Below are positions 18,227 through 29,252 of a stretch of 64,000 bases of DNA, in pieces; position 1 is the first letter of the stretch; the number at the start of each line of letters is the position of its first letter. The stretch spans positions 1-64,000 of the forward strand of contig LJTN01000007.1 in the NCBI GenBank assembly GCA_001303415.1. The letters run 5' to 3'. Both the position numbers and the translations under genes were made by a program. This DNA comes from Myxococcales bacterium SG8_38. Its GTDB lineage: Bacteria; Myxococcota_A; Polyangia; Polyangiales; Houyiibacteriaceae. A model generated the notes under the pieces. It had not been told where the DNA came from. It worked only from the letters and a program-made list of their open reading frames with translations, and did not search any database.

Positions 18227-19084
18227 TCAGCTGGCGCTCAGGAGACCTTGCAACTGCGCGATCTCGACGGCGTAAGAAGCGCCGCAATAGTCGCAGCCGA
18301 TGCTGAGCGGGTCGCCTTCGTCGACCAGCTCCTGGATTTCCGAGCGGTCGAGCATGGTCAACGCAGTCATCACGCGAAGCTGGCTGCAGTGACAGCCGAA
18401 GCGAATGTCGCTGCTGTGCAGCCAAGTGAAGGGCATGCCTTCGAAGATCTGCTCGATTAGCCGTGTCGGGGAGGCGTCGGAGCCTTGCAGACGCTCCCGA
18501 ATCTCCCTGAAGCTTTCGAGGCGCTTCGTCATGGTTTCGAGCGCGGCCTCGGCTTCGGATGCCTCCGGCAGGAGCTGCACCACGAAACCTCCGACGGCTG
18601 GGTTCGCGTCCTCGACTGCGGACCCAAGCGAGATCATCGATATGATTTGCTCCGATAGCTGCATGTAACGCATGAAGGCTTCCGAGAGATTCCCGCCTTC
18701 CGGAACCTCCACGATGCCCCGGTGAAGATCGGAGCTCGGAAGGGTCCGCATCATCTCGAGCGTGGCCCGGTCATGACGCATGTCGGGGGCGTCTCCGGTG
18801 GGAGACTGGAGCAGCCCGCGGCTCCATCCATCCGGATGCGAGTCGGCAATCAGCTGTCCCGCGCCACCTTCGAATCGGACGATGCACTGCACGCGCAACG
18901 AGGGCGCCATGGTCTCCCGGTAGAGCACGGCCGCGGTGAGCAAGTCTGCCATGTCGCGGGCGATGTCTCCCGAGAGCTTCTGCGCGTCGATGACGGCGCG
19001 CGCCGTATCGGTGGTCCTGGCCGCCACGATGCGAAAAGCGCCGTCATTGGTCATCGCACGCATGACCGAGTCGGTTTCAGGCAT
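18227..19084 (-). CDS. hslO: Redox-regulated chaperone Hsp33
   Basis: Holdase chaperone activated by oxidants. The 285 residues end in the zinc-binding redox switch: C231-x-C233 (FGCHCSQ) and C264-x-x-C267 (IGCDYCGA), the CXC/CXXC pattern of Hsp33. The body has the usual GGLIQ-like dimer segments (DANPAVGGFVVQLLPEAS). Start ATG 19084; a longer frame to 19120 would place the start before a weak ribosome site and is less likely. Divergent from the isocitrate dehydrogenase gene by 63 bases and leads the murJ-engB unit. Confidence 0.94.
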   Translation of the reverse strand: MPETDSVMRAMTNDGAFRIVAARTTDTARAVIDAQKLSGDIARDMADLLTAAVLYRETMAPSLRVQCIVRFEGGAGQLIADSHPDGWSRGLLQSPTGDAPDMRHDRATLEMMRTLPSSDLHRGIVEVPEGGNLSEAFMRYMQLSEQIISMISLGSAVEDANPAVGGFVVQLLPEASEAEAALETMTKRLESFREIRERLQGSDASPTRLIEQIFEGMPFTWLHSSDIRFGCHCSQLRVMTALTMLDRSEIQELVDEGDPLSIGCDYCGASYAVEIAQLQGLLSAS

Positions 19085-19147
19085 GTTTCTTTTTAGAGCG
19101 CATTGGCGATCCGTCTGCAAGCGCTAGTCTTGGGGCCGGAGCAGGAA

Positions 19148-20179
19148 ATGACAATGCATCAGATTGTGCTCATTCCGGGTGACGGCATCGGCCCGGAGGT
19201 GGCTGCGGCCACGACCCGCGTGCTGGCAGCCGCTCGAGCGCCCGTGGAATGGGTGATTCGGCACGCTGGCGTCGCTGCGCTCGAGAGCGAGGGCGAGGTG
19301 CTTCCCGAACGGACGCTCGAGGCAATTCGGGAACGGGGCATCGCGCTCAAGGGTCCATGCACGACGCCCGTGGGCGAAGGTTTCAGCTCGGTCAACGTCC
19401 AGCTGCGCAAGCGGCTCGATCTGTACGCTGCCGTGCGTCCGGTCCGCAACCTCCCGAGCGTACGAACGCGCTACGAGGGCGTGGACCTAGTGGTGATCCG
19501 GGAAAACACCGAAGGCCTGTACAGCGGCATCGAAAACGAGGTGACCAAAGGCGTCGTGACGAGCCTCAAGGTAGCCACGGAGTATGCGTCTTCGCGCATC
19601 GCCCGCTGGGCGTTTCGGTACGCCCGCGAACGAGGTCGAAAGAAGGTTACCTTGATGCACAAGGCCAACATCATGAAGTTGACCGACGGGATGCTGATCC
19701 GGTGCGCGCGGGCCGTTCGCGACAAAGAGGGCTTCACGGACGTAGGTTACGAGGAGGTGATCATCGACGCGGGCTGCATGCGGCTCGTGCAGGACCCCAC
19801 GCAATTCGACGTCTTGTTGCTCGAAAATCTCTATGGAGACGTGCTGAGCGATCTCTGCGCCGGCTTCGTGGGCGGCCTCGGGGTGATTCCGGGCGCCAAC
19901 ATCGGCGACGACTATGCCGTCTTCGAGGCCGTACACGGCTCTGCGCCGGACATCGCAGGCAAGGACGTGGCCAATCCCCTCGCCCTGCTGATGTCGGCGG
20001 TGATGATGCTCAACCACATCGCCGATGCGCGCGGCGATGACAGCTGCCGTGCCAGCGCCTCCCGAATTCGCGAGGCGTACAACCGCGCGTTGTCCGACGG
20101 TCAGAAGACCCGCGACCTCGGGGGCACGCTCGGCACGGATGCCTTTGCCACGGCGGTCATCGACAGGCTTGCCCGTTAG
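19148..20179 (+). CDS. NAD-dependent isocitrate dehydrogenase (IDH3-like)
   Basis: Beta-decarboxylating dehydrogenase of 343 residues in the isocitrate/isopropylmalate family. The substrate loop reads SSVNVQLRKRLDLYAAVRP, the S-x-N-x-x-LR signature of NAD isocitrate dehydrogenases. RENTEGLYSGIE, HKANIMK, the DPTQFDVLLLENLYGD region and the NAD site GSAPDIAGKD-NP follow as in mitochondrial IDH3. It converts isocitrate to 2-oxoglutarate in the citric acid cycle. Homoisocitrate or isopropylmalate dehydrogenase is less likely. ATG 19148 follows GGAGCAGG; ATG 19154 is an alternative. The 3' end overlaps the convergent exporter gene by four bases. Confidence 0.9.
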   Translation: MTMHQIVLIPGDGIGPEVAAATTRVLAAARAPVEWVIRHAGVAALESEGEVLPERTLEAIRERGIALKGPCTTPVGEGFSSVNVQLRKRLDLYAAVRPVRNLPSVRTRYEGVDLVVIRENTEGLYSGIENEVTKGVVTSLKVATEYASSRIARWAFRYARERGRKKVTLMHKANIMKLTDGMLIRCARAVRDKEGFTDVGYEEVIIDAGCMRLVQDPTQFDVLLLENLYGDVLSDLCAGFVGGLGVIPGANIGDDYAVFEAVHGSAPDIAGKDVANPLALLMSAVMMLNHIADARGDDSCRASASRIREAYNRALSDGQKTRDLGGTLGTDAFATAVIDRLAR

Positions 20180-22752
20180 TCGTCGTTCCGCACCGGGCCG
20201 CTTCCGCCGGCGACTCGAAGAAGCGGCGGCAGGACCACCAGGGTGGCGATCAGACAGCCCCCAAAGGTGACGGCAAACAGCTCTCCGAAGATTCGCACGG
20301 GAACGAAGGAGCTTGCCAGCAACACCCCGAATCCAGCCATCAGCGTGAGACAAGAAATGACGATGGCGCGGCCGGTGCTCCGCATGGCTCGCACCAACGA
20401 TGCTTCGCGCCCGATCCCCGTGCGCATCTCCTCGCGAAAGCGCGCCAGCACGTGAATTGTCGCATTGACCGCGAGGCCGAGGCTGACGGAAAAAATGATG
20501 ACCGTGGACACGTTTAGAGGGATTTCGCGCCACACCATGTAGGCCATTGTGGCCACCAGGGGAATCAGGTTGGGCGGAATGCTCAGCAGACCAAACCGAA
20601 CGCTGCGGAAGAAGAAGGCCAGCAACAGGAAGATAACGACCACTGCGAGGAGCAGGCTTCCGGTCAGGTCGCTCACCACGGCGACTTGCCCCAAGGAGCC
20701 CGTGTACGCCTCTCCTGTAAACGAAACCCGCACGGTCTTGTCGCTGCCGAGCTCCGTCTCGATTTCTCGCTTCAGGTCGTCGATAAAGCGCAGCGTCGCC
20801 TTGGCCCCTATGTCGCGCAGCTTGAACTGAATTCGGGCCTTCGTTCCGTCTACGGTCAGCCAGTCACTCAAAGGGCTGGAATCGCGCTGGCTCATCATCG
20901 TAACCAGGCCCTTGACCTGCTTCATGCTCTTGAAGCTTTCTGCGCGAACGCCGGGATCGCCGCTGAGAAGCGCGTAGGATTCCCGCAACATGTCGGCGTA
21001 GCTGAGTGAGCGGATGATCTCCGGACGCAGTGCCGCCCAGTTACGGATCCTCTGAATGGTTTCGATCATCTCGGGCTGCATGAGATGATCCGGGTCGCTG
21101 CTCGCCAGGACGACCTCGAGCGGCCGGACCCCTCCGAGCTTCTCCTCGATCAGAAGGGTGGTCGTATACACCGGGTCGTCTTCATCGAACTGATCCAGCA
21201 GGGCATGATCGACCGTGATCTTGCTCGCCACGTAGATCGCACCCCCGGTGACCAATGCCGTCGCCACGAGCACGGCCCAGCGCCAGCGCAGGAGCTTCGC
21301 CGTGAAGGTGGTCGTCACGCTGCTGAACATGCTCGTCCGCTCTTTGCGGACCATCTCGTGCTTCGGTGGGGTCACCCAGGTCAGAACCGCCGGAATGAAG
21401 ATGATGATGACGAGATACGAAAACATCACTCCGAGCCCGGCGGTCAGACCGAAGTGACGCAGCATGACGGTCTTCGAAACGACGAGCGAAATCAGGCCGG
21501 CCGCCGTGGTCGACGAGGTGAGCAGGCATGCTATCGCGATTGCGCTGATCGTGCGGCGCCCAGCGGCCCTGTGGTCGCCGGCTTCGTCGTCGAGGTACAC
21601 CTCGTCGCGGTAGCGCTGGATCAGATGGGTCGCGTCGCTCATGACCATGATGACCAGCAAGGGTACAATCACGTTGTTGAGGATGTTCATGGGCTCGCCG
21701 ACCAATCCCATTCCGCCGACAGTGACCAAGGCGGTGATGGCGACTCCGGCGAGCGGGAGCAGGACCCCCGGCACCCATCGGAACGACAGCATGAGCAGGA
21801 CGACACAGACCAAAGCGCTGAGCGGGATCAGCCGTAGGTTGTCCTGGCGCATCTTGCTGACGATGACGCTGCGCAGATAGGGGAGGCCGCCCACGTGCAC
21901 GTCGATGCCCTCTTGCTCGAGCCGGCTCAAGTCCGCGCGCAGCTCCTCCATGGCCGCCAGCATCTCGCGCGGATCGAGCTCCTTGAGCTGGAGGGCGATG
22001 CCCGCCACGCTGTGGTCTTCGTCGATCAACCTGCCGACGAGCAGCGGGTTGTCCTTGACCGCATCGATCAGCTCGGCCGCATCTTCCTTGGTGACCGTGG
22101 CACCGTTCACGATGGGCCCGGTCTTGAGCTCTGCCGAGAGAGCGGGTCCGGCCTTGGCTATGCCTCCGGGGAACCGATCGGGATCGCTTTCGATGATGTC
22201 GAGCAACGCGTTGAACGCATCGTCCTCGAGATCGCCCTGCACATCCGCTTCTTCGTCCAAGGCATCCAGATCATCGAGATCGTCCAGGTCATCGAGGTCC
22301 CCTTCGTCGCCAACGTCACCGACTTCCTCGAGCCCCTCCAAATCGTCCTCGCCCGGGCCGCCGGCCTCTTCATCGGTGACTGCCCGGACGCGACGGGGGA
22401 TGTTCAGCGTGGTGATGCTCGCAACCTTGTCCACCCAAGGCTTGCCCTCAAATCCCAAAGAGATGTCGTGGATCTGTTGCAGCGTTTCCACGGACAGGAC
22501 GTCATCGGACTCGACCAGAATCAGCACGGCTTCACGCCGCTTGCCAAACCACTCCTCGAACCGCTTCTGGATGAGGGCGTACTCCTCGCCCTCGAACGAG
22601 GACAGAAGGCTTTCCGGCGCGGGATCGGCGGTGAGCTTCGGTATCTGCGTCGTGAAGGCCACCGTCACCAAGACCGAAACCCAGACCACGAGCCTTCGGC
22701 GCTCCGTCACGAGGTTGGCGAGCCAATTCAACGTTTGCTGGCGTCGGGACAC
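20176..22752 (-). CDS. RND/MMPL-superfamily exporter with an acidic Asp-Leu-rich insert
   Basis: An 858-residue transporter with the duplicated RND/MMPL plan: one N-terminal helix, a large periplasmic loop, about five helices, then a second helix-loop-helix set. Sterol-sensing-like segments (NVIVPLLVIMVMSDATHLIQRYRDE and NVSTVIIFSVSLGLAVNATIHVL, each shown in part) hold the expected acidic and polar membrane residues. The first loop contains an unusual tract at about 127-180 with repeated DDL units. Lipid or hopanoid export is a family possibility; the cargo is unknown. GTG start at 22752. Divergent from rpsT. Confidence 0.87.
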   Translation of the reverse strand: MSRRQQTLNWLANLVTERRRLVVWVSVLVTVAFTTQIPKLTADPAPESLLSSFEGEEYALIQKRFEEWFGKRREAVLILVESDDVLSVETLQQIHDISLGFEGKPWVDKVASITTLNIPRRVRAVTDEEAGGPGEDDLEGLEEVGDVGDEGDLDDLDDLDDLDALDEEADVQGDLEDDAFNALLDIIESDPDRFPGGIAKAGPALSAELKTGPIVNGATVTKEDAAELIDAVKDNPLLVGRLIDEDHSVAGIALQLKELDPREMLAAMEELRADLSRLEQEGIDVHVGGLPYLRSVIVSKMRQDNLRLIPLSALVCVVLLMLSFRWVPGVLLPLAGVAITALVTVGGMGLVGEPMNILNNVIVPLLVIMVMSDATHLIQRYRDEVYLDDEAGDHRAAGRRTISAIAIACLLTSSTTAAGLISLVVSKTVMLRHFGLTAGLGVMFSYLVIIIFIPAVLTWVTPPKHEMVRKERTSMFSSVTTTFTAKLLRWRWAVLVATALVTGGAIYVASKITVDHALLDQFDEDDPVYTTTLLIEEKLGGVRPLEVVLASSDPDHLMQPEMIETIQRIRNWAALRPEIIRSLSYADMLRESYALLSGDPGVRAESFKSMKQVKGLVTMMSQRDSSPLSDWLTVDGTKARIQFKLRDIGAKATLRFIDDLKREIETELGSDKTVRVSFTGEAYTGSLGQVAVVSDLTGSLLLAVVVIFLLLAFFFRSVRFGLLSIPPNLIPLVATMAYMVWREIPLNVSTVIIFSVSLGLAVNATIHVLARFREEMRTGIGREASLVRAMRSTGRAIVISCLTLMAGFGVLLASSFVPVRIFGELFAVTFGGCLIATLVVLPPLLRVAGGSGPVRNDD

Positions 22753-22802
22753 GAGCCTCTATGCCTGTTGGGTCCGGGGGCCGCAAGCCTCTGGCCACCG
22801 GC

Positions 22803-22831
22803 TTGACAGCCCTCAATCACAGGGCTAACAC
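22803..22831 (+). promoter_or_regulatory. Likely sigma-70 type promoter of rpsT
   Basis: A perfect -35 hexamer TTGACA at 22803-22808 is followed, after exactly 17 bases, by TAACAC at 22826-22831 as a moderate -10. The spacer contains the inverted repeat AGCCCT (22808-22813) and AGGGCT (22821-22826), which could be an operator or chance. It lies 28 bases before the rpsT GTG, with GGAAGGA as ribosome site. Confidence 0.5.
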
Positions 22832-22858
22832 CCGCGTCCCCACGGGAAGGATATCAGA

Positions 22859-23125
22859 GTGGCCAACCACGCTTCAGCAAAAAAGCGAGCCCGCCAGACG
22901 GTGAAGCGCACTGCCCGTAACCGGCACATCCGGACCGGCGTGCGGACGAGCGTGAAGCGCGTTCGCGCCGCCGTCGAGGCAGGCAACGCCGACGCGGCGA
23001 AAAGGGCGCTCCTCGAAGCCGTGAGCCGTATCGACGGCGCGGTTGCGAAGGGCATCTACCACCGCAAGACCGGCTCGCGATACATCTCCAGGCTGACCCA
23101 CCAGGTCAACGCGCTCCAGGGCTGA
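22859..23125 (+). CDS. rpsT: 30S ribosomal protein S20
   Basis: Small basic 88-residue ribosomal protein binding 16S rRNA. The sequence MANHASAKKRARQTVKR and the ending KTGSRYISRLTHQVNALQ are characteristic of S20. GTG start at 22859, preceded by GGAAGGA at suitable distance and by a good promoter. A monocistronic gene, convergent with holA. Confidence 0.97.
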   Translation: MANHASAKKRARQTVKRTARNRHIRTGVRTSVKRVRAAVEAGNADAAKRALLEAVSRIDGAVAKGIYHRKTGSRYISRLTHQVNALQG

Positions 23126-23144
23126 GCGCCGCTCTACCGGCGCT
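23125..23144. terminator. Hairpin between convergent rpsT and holA
   Basis: AGCGCCG (23125-23131) and CGGCGCT (23138-23144) are perfect 7-base arms around the loop CTCTAC. The hairpin sits exactly between the two convergent stop codons and could act in both directions. No clear U-tract follows, so efficiency as an intrinsic terminator is uncertain. Confidence 0.4.
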
Positions 23145-24147
23145 ACTGGCGCTGGTCTGCGCAGAGCTCGAGGACGGCTTCTTGGACGATTACGTCCGGG
23201 GGGCGCTTGCTGCTCTTGAGGGCGCGGTCGGTTTCGGCGATGAGCGCGAACGCCTTTCCCAGGCTGTCGGCGGTGAAGCGCCGTGCGGACTCGGTCAAGT
23301 CACCCGCTTTGAAAGGTGGCGCACCCGCTCGTTTGGCGGCCTCTTGCGGGCGCAGCCCATCCGAGAGCGCCTCGCGCATCCGCGCCACGATGCGGAGCTG
23401 ACGCGCCACCATCGCGAGCAAACGGAGCGGCGGCTCGCGGTCGTCGAGCAGGGACTGTGCTGCCGCGACGCCCTTGCGGCGATCCTTGAGACCGATCGCG
23501 TCGACAAGGCTCCAGATCGACTCCACGCGAATCCGCGTGACGCACGTCGACACGGCGTCCGCGTCGATGCGCTGGCCCGGCCCGACGAACAAGGACAGCC
23601 GCTCGATCGCATCATCGAGCGCCGCTAGATCGTCGCCCACGGCTTCGATGAGCGCCTCGATCGCTTGAGGCTCGATGTTGTGCTCGCGCGCGGCAGCTTC
23701 GGCTTGAACGAATTCACGCAGCTCTCGACCGCGCAGCGGCTTGGTATCGACCAGATACCCTTGCTTCTTGGCGGTTTTGGCCAGCTTTTCGCGGCCGTCG
23801 AGCTTGCTCGCAGTGAGCACGAGACAGGTCGTATCGCTGGGATCGTCCAGATAATCGGCCAAGTGGCGCTGCTCGGCCGGCGTCATGCCATCCACGTGGC
23901 GCACCAGGACCAAGCGCATGTCGGCCATCATGGGAAGCGTCCGCGCAGCGGCGACTACGGTCGATGCCTCGAGGCCCTTCCCGTCGAACACCTCGATGTT
24001 GAAGTCGGGTGCGCCCATGGCGTCGACCGCTTTGCGCACGGCGTCGATCGCCCGCTCGATGAGCAGCCGTTCGCTTCCGACCAGAACGTAGACGGGATCG
24101 AGCGAGCCTTTTGCGGCCCTCTTGGTGACGTCACTCAGAGTTGGCAC
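23143..24147 (-). CDS. holA: DNA polymerase III delta subunit
   Basis: Clamp-loader subunit that opens the sliding clamp. The 334-residue protein begins with the delta-type PVYVLVGSERLLIERA and shows ALDDAIERLSLFVG with the C-terminal collar-domain pattern (IWSLVDAIGLKDRRKGV, VARQLRIVARMREAL). Like other delta subunits it lacks a Walker A motif. GTG start at 24147, three bases after the stop of a secreted-protein gene, so the two are probably one unit. Confidence 0.9.
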   Translation of the reverse strand: MPTLSDVTKRAAKGSLDPVYVLVGSERLLIERAIDAVRKAVDAMGAPDFNIEVFDGKGLEASTVVAAARTLPMMADMRLVLVRHVDGMTPAEQRHLADYLDDPSDTTCLVLTASKLDGREKLAKTAKKQGYLVDTKPLRGRELREFVQAEAAAREHNIEPQAIEALIEAVGDDLAALDDAIERLSLFVGPGQRIDADAVSTCVTRIRVESIWSLVDAIGLKDRRKGVAAAQSLLDDREPPLRLLAMVARQLRIVARMREALSDGLRPQEAAKRAGAPPFKAGDLTESARRFTADSLGKAFALIAETDRALKSSKRPPDVIVQEAVLELCADQRQ

Positions 24148-24150
24148 GAG

Positions 24151-24687
24151 TCAGCGGGCTTCGTCATCCGTGAAGGTGACTTCGCCGCTGTGTTGTACCC
24201 TGTCTCCGAGAATTTGAAAGCGGTAACGGCCGACTTCCTGGCGCCGCACCGTGACCACCATCTCCAGACGGCGGTTGGGCTCGAACTGAGGCCGTTTCAA
24301 GTGCAGCTTGTGCACGATGGTTCGCTGCGTCCGGTCATTGACGAACACCGTCATGGCGGGCGCGATGAACTTCCGCTCGTCGGTTTGGATGTCGTAGAAG
24401 AGCACCTCGAACTCCGAATCGCCGACTGGGGCGTTGAAGTTGACCACCAAGGTAGCGCGCCATTGACGGTCCTCGATGGGGGCGTCCGTCGTTTCCTGTA
24501 GGCGAGTGGCTTTGTTTCCCTGCGCAAAACGGACGACACCCGACTCCGAAAGCGAGCGCGGAACGCCCTTTTGCGTCAGGAAGATACGGGCACGTAGGCC
24601 CGAGGCGGCACCGGCCTCCTGCCAGGGAGTCACCGACGAAACGACGGCGGCCAGCGCAGTTGCAGCGAATGCGATACGAAAGTTCAC
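24151..24687 (-). CDS. Exported protein of unknown function upstream of holA
   Basis: A 178-residue protein with an N-terminal signal peptide (IAFAATALAAVVSSVTPW, cleavage likely near AGA-AS). The mature part looks like a single beta-rich domain (WRATLVVNFNAPVGDSEFEVLFYD, shown in part) with no cysteines and no lipobox. I do not recognise the family. It is immediately upstream of holA, the place where lptE sits in enterobacteria, but it lacks the lipoprotein signal expected of LptE. GTG start at 24687. Confidence 0.65.
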   Translation of the reverse strand: MNFRIAFAATALAAVVSSVTPWQEAGAASGLRARIFLTQKGVPRSLSESGVVRFAQGNKATRLQETTDAPIEDRQWRATLVVNFNAPVGDSEFEVLFYDIQTDERKFIAPAMTVFVNDRTQRTIVHKLHLKRPQFEPNRRLEMVVTVRRQEVGRYRFQILGDRVQHSGEVTFTDDEAR

Positions 24688-24727
24688 GGCTTGCTCCTCG
24701 GTTGGGTTCCACGGATCAAGCTAACAG

Positions 24728-24741
24728 CTGTAACTTTACAG
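24728..24741. promoter_or_regulatory. Palindrome in the divergent intergenic region of the Clp-like gene
   Basis: CTGTAA (24728-24733) and TTACAG (24736-24741) are exact inverted arms with a 2-base centre. An overlapping smaller palindrome ACAGCTGT covers 24724-24731. The site lies between two divergent starts (24687 and 24858), as expected for an operator. The bound protein is unknown. Confidence 0.35.
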
Positions 24742-24857
24742 TGACAGGGTGATAAAGTACTCCAGTGTAGGATTTATGCCTACGCAGGAGCCGAGGTACG
24801 CCGAAAAGTTGTGCCCCACGGCGGCGACAGCTAACTCGGACGCAGGAACGGAGCTCG

Positions 24858-27299
<2,442 letters not shown>

Positions 27300-27303
27300 G
27301 GCC

Positions 27304-28101
27304 TCAACGTCTCACCAGTCGTAGAATCTTCTCTGCGCTGCGCTTGGAAAGCCCTGCGGCGCGGGCGCACCGAACCACCGCGGGCAACACGGCATCGTAG
27401 GCGCTGAGGGCCCCCTCGTCGACGTCGCGCAAGGCTCTGCGGTGTGCTGCCACGGTCTCGGCCTCGCCTCGGGCGATTGGGCCGGTCAGCGCCTCGGGCA
27501 CGCCGAGCCGCTCCACGTTGTCGCCCACGGTGCGCAAGAGGCCTCCAATAGCACGCTCGGCGGCCCGCCGCTCGAATCCCAAACGCGTCAGCACGCGCAC
27601 CGATGCGAACGCGAGCGCCGCGGCACCGTTGGCCGCCAGCGCTGCGGCCGCATGGTACGAAGGGTCGCCCGTCCTCGCCACGACGGCTCGCGCTCCGCAC
27701 GCGGAGGCGATCTGACGGCCGGCGGCGATTGCACTGCGCTCGCCCTGGACGGTGAAGGTGGTGCCCTCGAGGGAGGGATGACTCCGCGCGTTAGGAAACG
27801 ACACCAACGGATGCATGACGCCGACCGAGGCACCTCGGACCTTGCATGCGTCGAGCTCCTCGGTGCCGCGTGCGCCCGCGCAGTGGAGAACGCAGACCCC
27901 CGGCGTCAGGTTCGGCGCGATCGAAATGGCGGTGGTTTGGATGGCATCGTCTGGGACCGCGAGGACGATCACATCGGCGGCTCGTTCCCGAGAAGGTTGA
28001 GGGCGGCGCCCGCCGGTCGTGACCCGATGCCGGCCGCTCGACCGCAGAGAACGCCCGAGCGCGCTTCCCACCCCGCCGCGCCCGATGATGTGGACGTTCA
28101 T
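27304..28101 (-). CDS. Rossmann-like and DUF2520 domain protein (F420/NADP oxidoreductase-like fold)
   Basis: A 265-residue protein with an N-terminal dinucleotide-binding motif IIGRGGVGSALGRSL and a C-terminal helical DUF2520-type domain (DPSYHAAAALAANGAAALAF, GLLRTVGDNVERLG). The family resembles 6-phosphogluconate and ketopantoate reductases, but its reaction is not established. It is the last gene of the long SDR-TPR-TPR-unknown-nadD unit and overlaps nadD by four bases. A role tied to NAD metabolism is suggested by position only. Confidence 0.85.
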   Translation of the reverse strand: MNVHIIGRGGVGSALGRSLRSSGRHRVTTGGRRPQPSRERAADVIVLAVPDDAIQTTAISIAPNLTPGVCVLHCAGARGTEELDACKVRGASVGVMHPLVSFPNARSHPSLEGTTFTVQGERSAIAAGRQIASACGARAVVARTGDPSYHAAAALAANGAAALAFASVRVLTRLGFERRAAERAIGGLLRTVGDNVERLGVPEALTGPIARGEAETVAAHRRALRDVDEGALSAYDAVLPAVVRCARAAGLSKRSAEKILRLVRR

Positions 28102-28658
28102 TTCTCGTCCAAATAGAGGTGGTGGGCCCGAATGTGATCGATGACGGTCCGAGGGACGACACCGGAGACGTCGCCCGCGTAATGGAGGCCGCGCCGTATG
28201 TCGGTGGAATTGACGTTCGGGATGGAGATGGGACAGCCCTCGGGGACTGGATAGCCCTGGCGGCCGATCACGAGAGGCGGGGCGATTTTCACTACCTCCT
28301 CCCAGCGGTGCCAGCGATCCGTGCTAGCGAGGACATCGGCGCCGATCAAGAGGCGAAAGGCCGCATCCGGGTGCTCCGCTTCCAGCTTTTCGAGCGTCGC
28401 CAGCGTTCGACTGGTCCCACCGAGACGGCGCTCGACATCCGAAACTTCGACCCTCCGAAACGGCGCGAAGGCGAGCTCGCACATCGCCATGCGCTCCTCG
28501 AACGATGCGCCATGCTCTTTGTCGAAGGCATGCTTCCAGGTGGGAATCACCCAGACCTCGTCGACATCGGCTGCCGACAGCGTCCACGCCACCGAGAGCA
28601 CGTGCCCGATGTGAGGCGGATCGAAGCTTCCTCCGTAGACCGCGACCCGTCGCGTCAC
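28098..28658 (-). CDS. nadD: Nicotinate-nucleotide adenylyltransferase
   Basis: Transfers AMP from ATP to nicotinate mononucleotide in NAD synthesis. The 186-residue form starts at GTG 28658 (VTRRVAVYGGSFDPPHIGH), holding the nucleotidyl-transferase GSFDPPHxGH motif. LLIGADVLASTDRWHRWEE and NVNSTDIRRG are the other family signatures, the last an ISSTxIR-type motif. The frame continues upstream to 28706 but that part overlaps the preceding gene and has no family likeness. GTGA overlap upstream and ATGA overlap downstream show tight coupling to both neighbours. Confidence 0.93.
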   Translation of the reverse strand: MTRRVAVYGGSFDPPHIGHVLSVAWTLSAADVDEVWVIPTWKHAFDKEHGASFEERMAMCELAFAPFRRVEVSDVERRLGGTSRTLATLEKLEAEHPDAAFRLLIGADVLASTDRWHRWEEVVKIAPPLVIGRQGYPVPEGCPISIPNVNSTDIRRGLHYAGDVSGVVPRTVIDHIRAHHLYLDEK

Positions 28659-29248
28659 GGCGCCACCATGACTTTGGCGCCCCGGCCCTGTATCGGCTCG
28701 CTCCATCGGACGTCACCGTTCAGGTGCAGCGCCCTGAGAACGACGCCCGCCGCCTCGCTTTGATCGTCTAGAAGCCCCACGAAACCGGAGGCCAGCGGGC
28801 CGGGGCTGAAGAAGGCACGCGGGCCGAAGCGCTTGAACATCAGCTCCTTGGCGTCGCCGTAGACGACGATATTGGAGTTGATCACGTCTTCCTCGGCGAC
28901 CATGGACTTGTGGCGCACGATCAGCACGATCCGATCGTCGACCATCTCCAATGCGCGTATGGGAGGCGGCGGAGCGACGCGCAGCTTCTCGAGATAGCGG
29001 GCGCCGCGGAGCCTTCGCAGGACGTCCTCGATGTCGTTCGGCGAGCCCGTTGCCGCCACTTCCGCTACGCGTTGCTCGATGCTGCGCTCGCCATCATTCA
29101 GCTCGTGCGCACTGACGAATTCGTGAAGGGCCGCGTCCTCGGCGAGATAGACCACGGAATCGACCGCGAAGTCGCAAATGAGGAGCCTCGCCGCTTCCTG
29201 GAGGGCGCTGGCGTCGGTTTCCGCGGGTCCGATAAGACCGAGTCGCAT
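28655..29248 (-). CDS. Conserved-looking protein of unknown function upstream of nadD
   Basis: A 197-residue soluble protein. It begins MRLGLIGPAETDASALQEAARLL and has an alpha/beta pattern (VDSVVYLAEDAALHEF; DRIVLIVRHKSMVAEEDVINS) that recalls small phosphoesterases, but no metal-binding motif can be assigned. It starts 4 bases after the 29253 TPR gene and overlaps nadD by 4 bases. Not recognised further. Confidence 0.65.
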   Translation of the reverse strand: MRLGLIGPAETDASALQEAARLLICDFAVDSVVYLAEDAALHEFVSAHELNDGERSIEQRVAEVAATGSPNDIEDVLRRLRGARYLEKLRVAPPPPIRALEMVDDRIVLIVRHKSMVAEEDVINSNIVVYGDAKELMFKRFGPRAFFSPGPLASGFVGLLDDQSEAAGVVLRALHLNGDVRWSEPIQGRGAKVMVAP

Positions 29249-29252
29249 GGCT

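Noticed and set aside
24151..24687. LptE as the identity of the exported protein next to holA
   Set aside because: There is no lipobox cysteine and the sequence does not show LptE-like features; only the position agrees.
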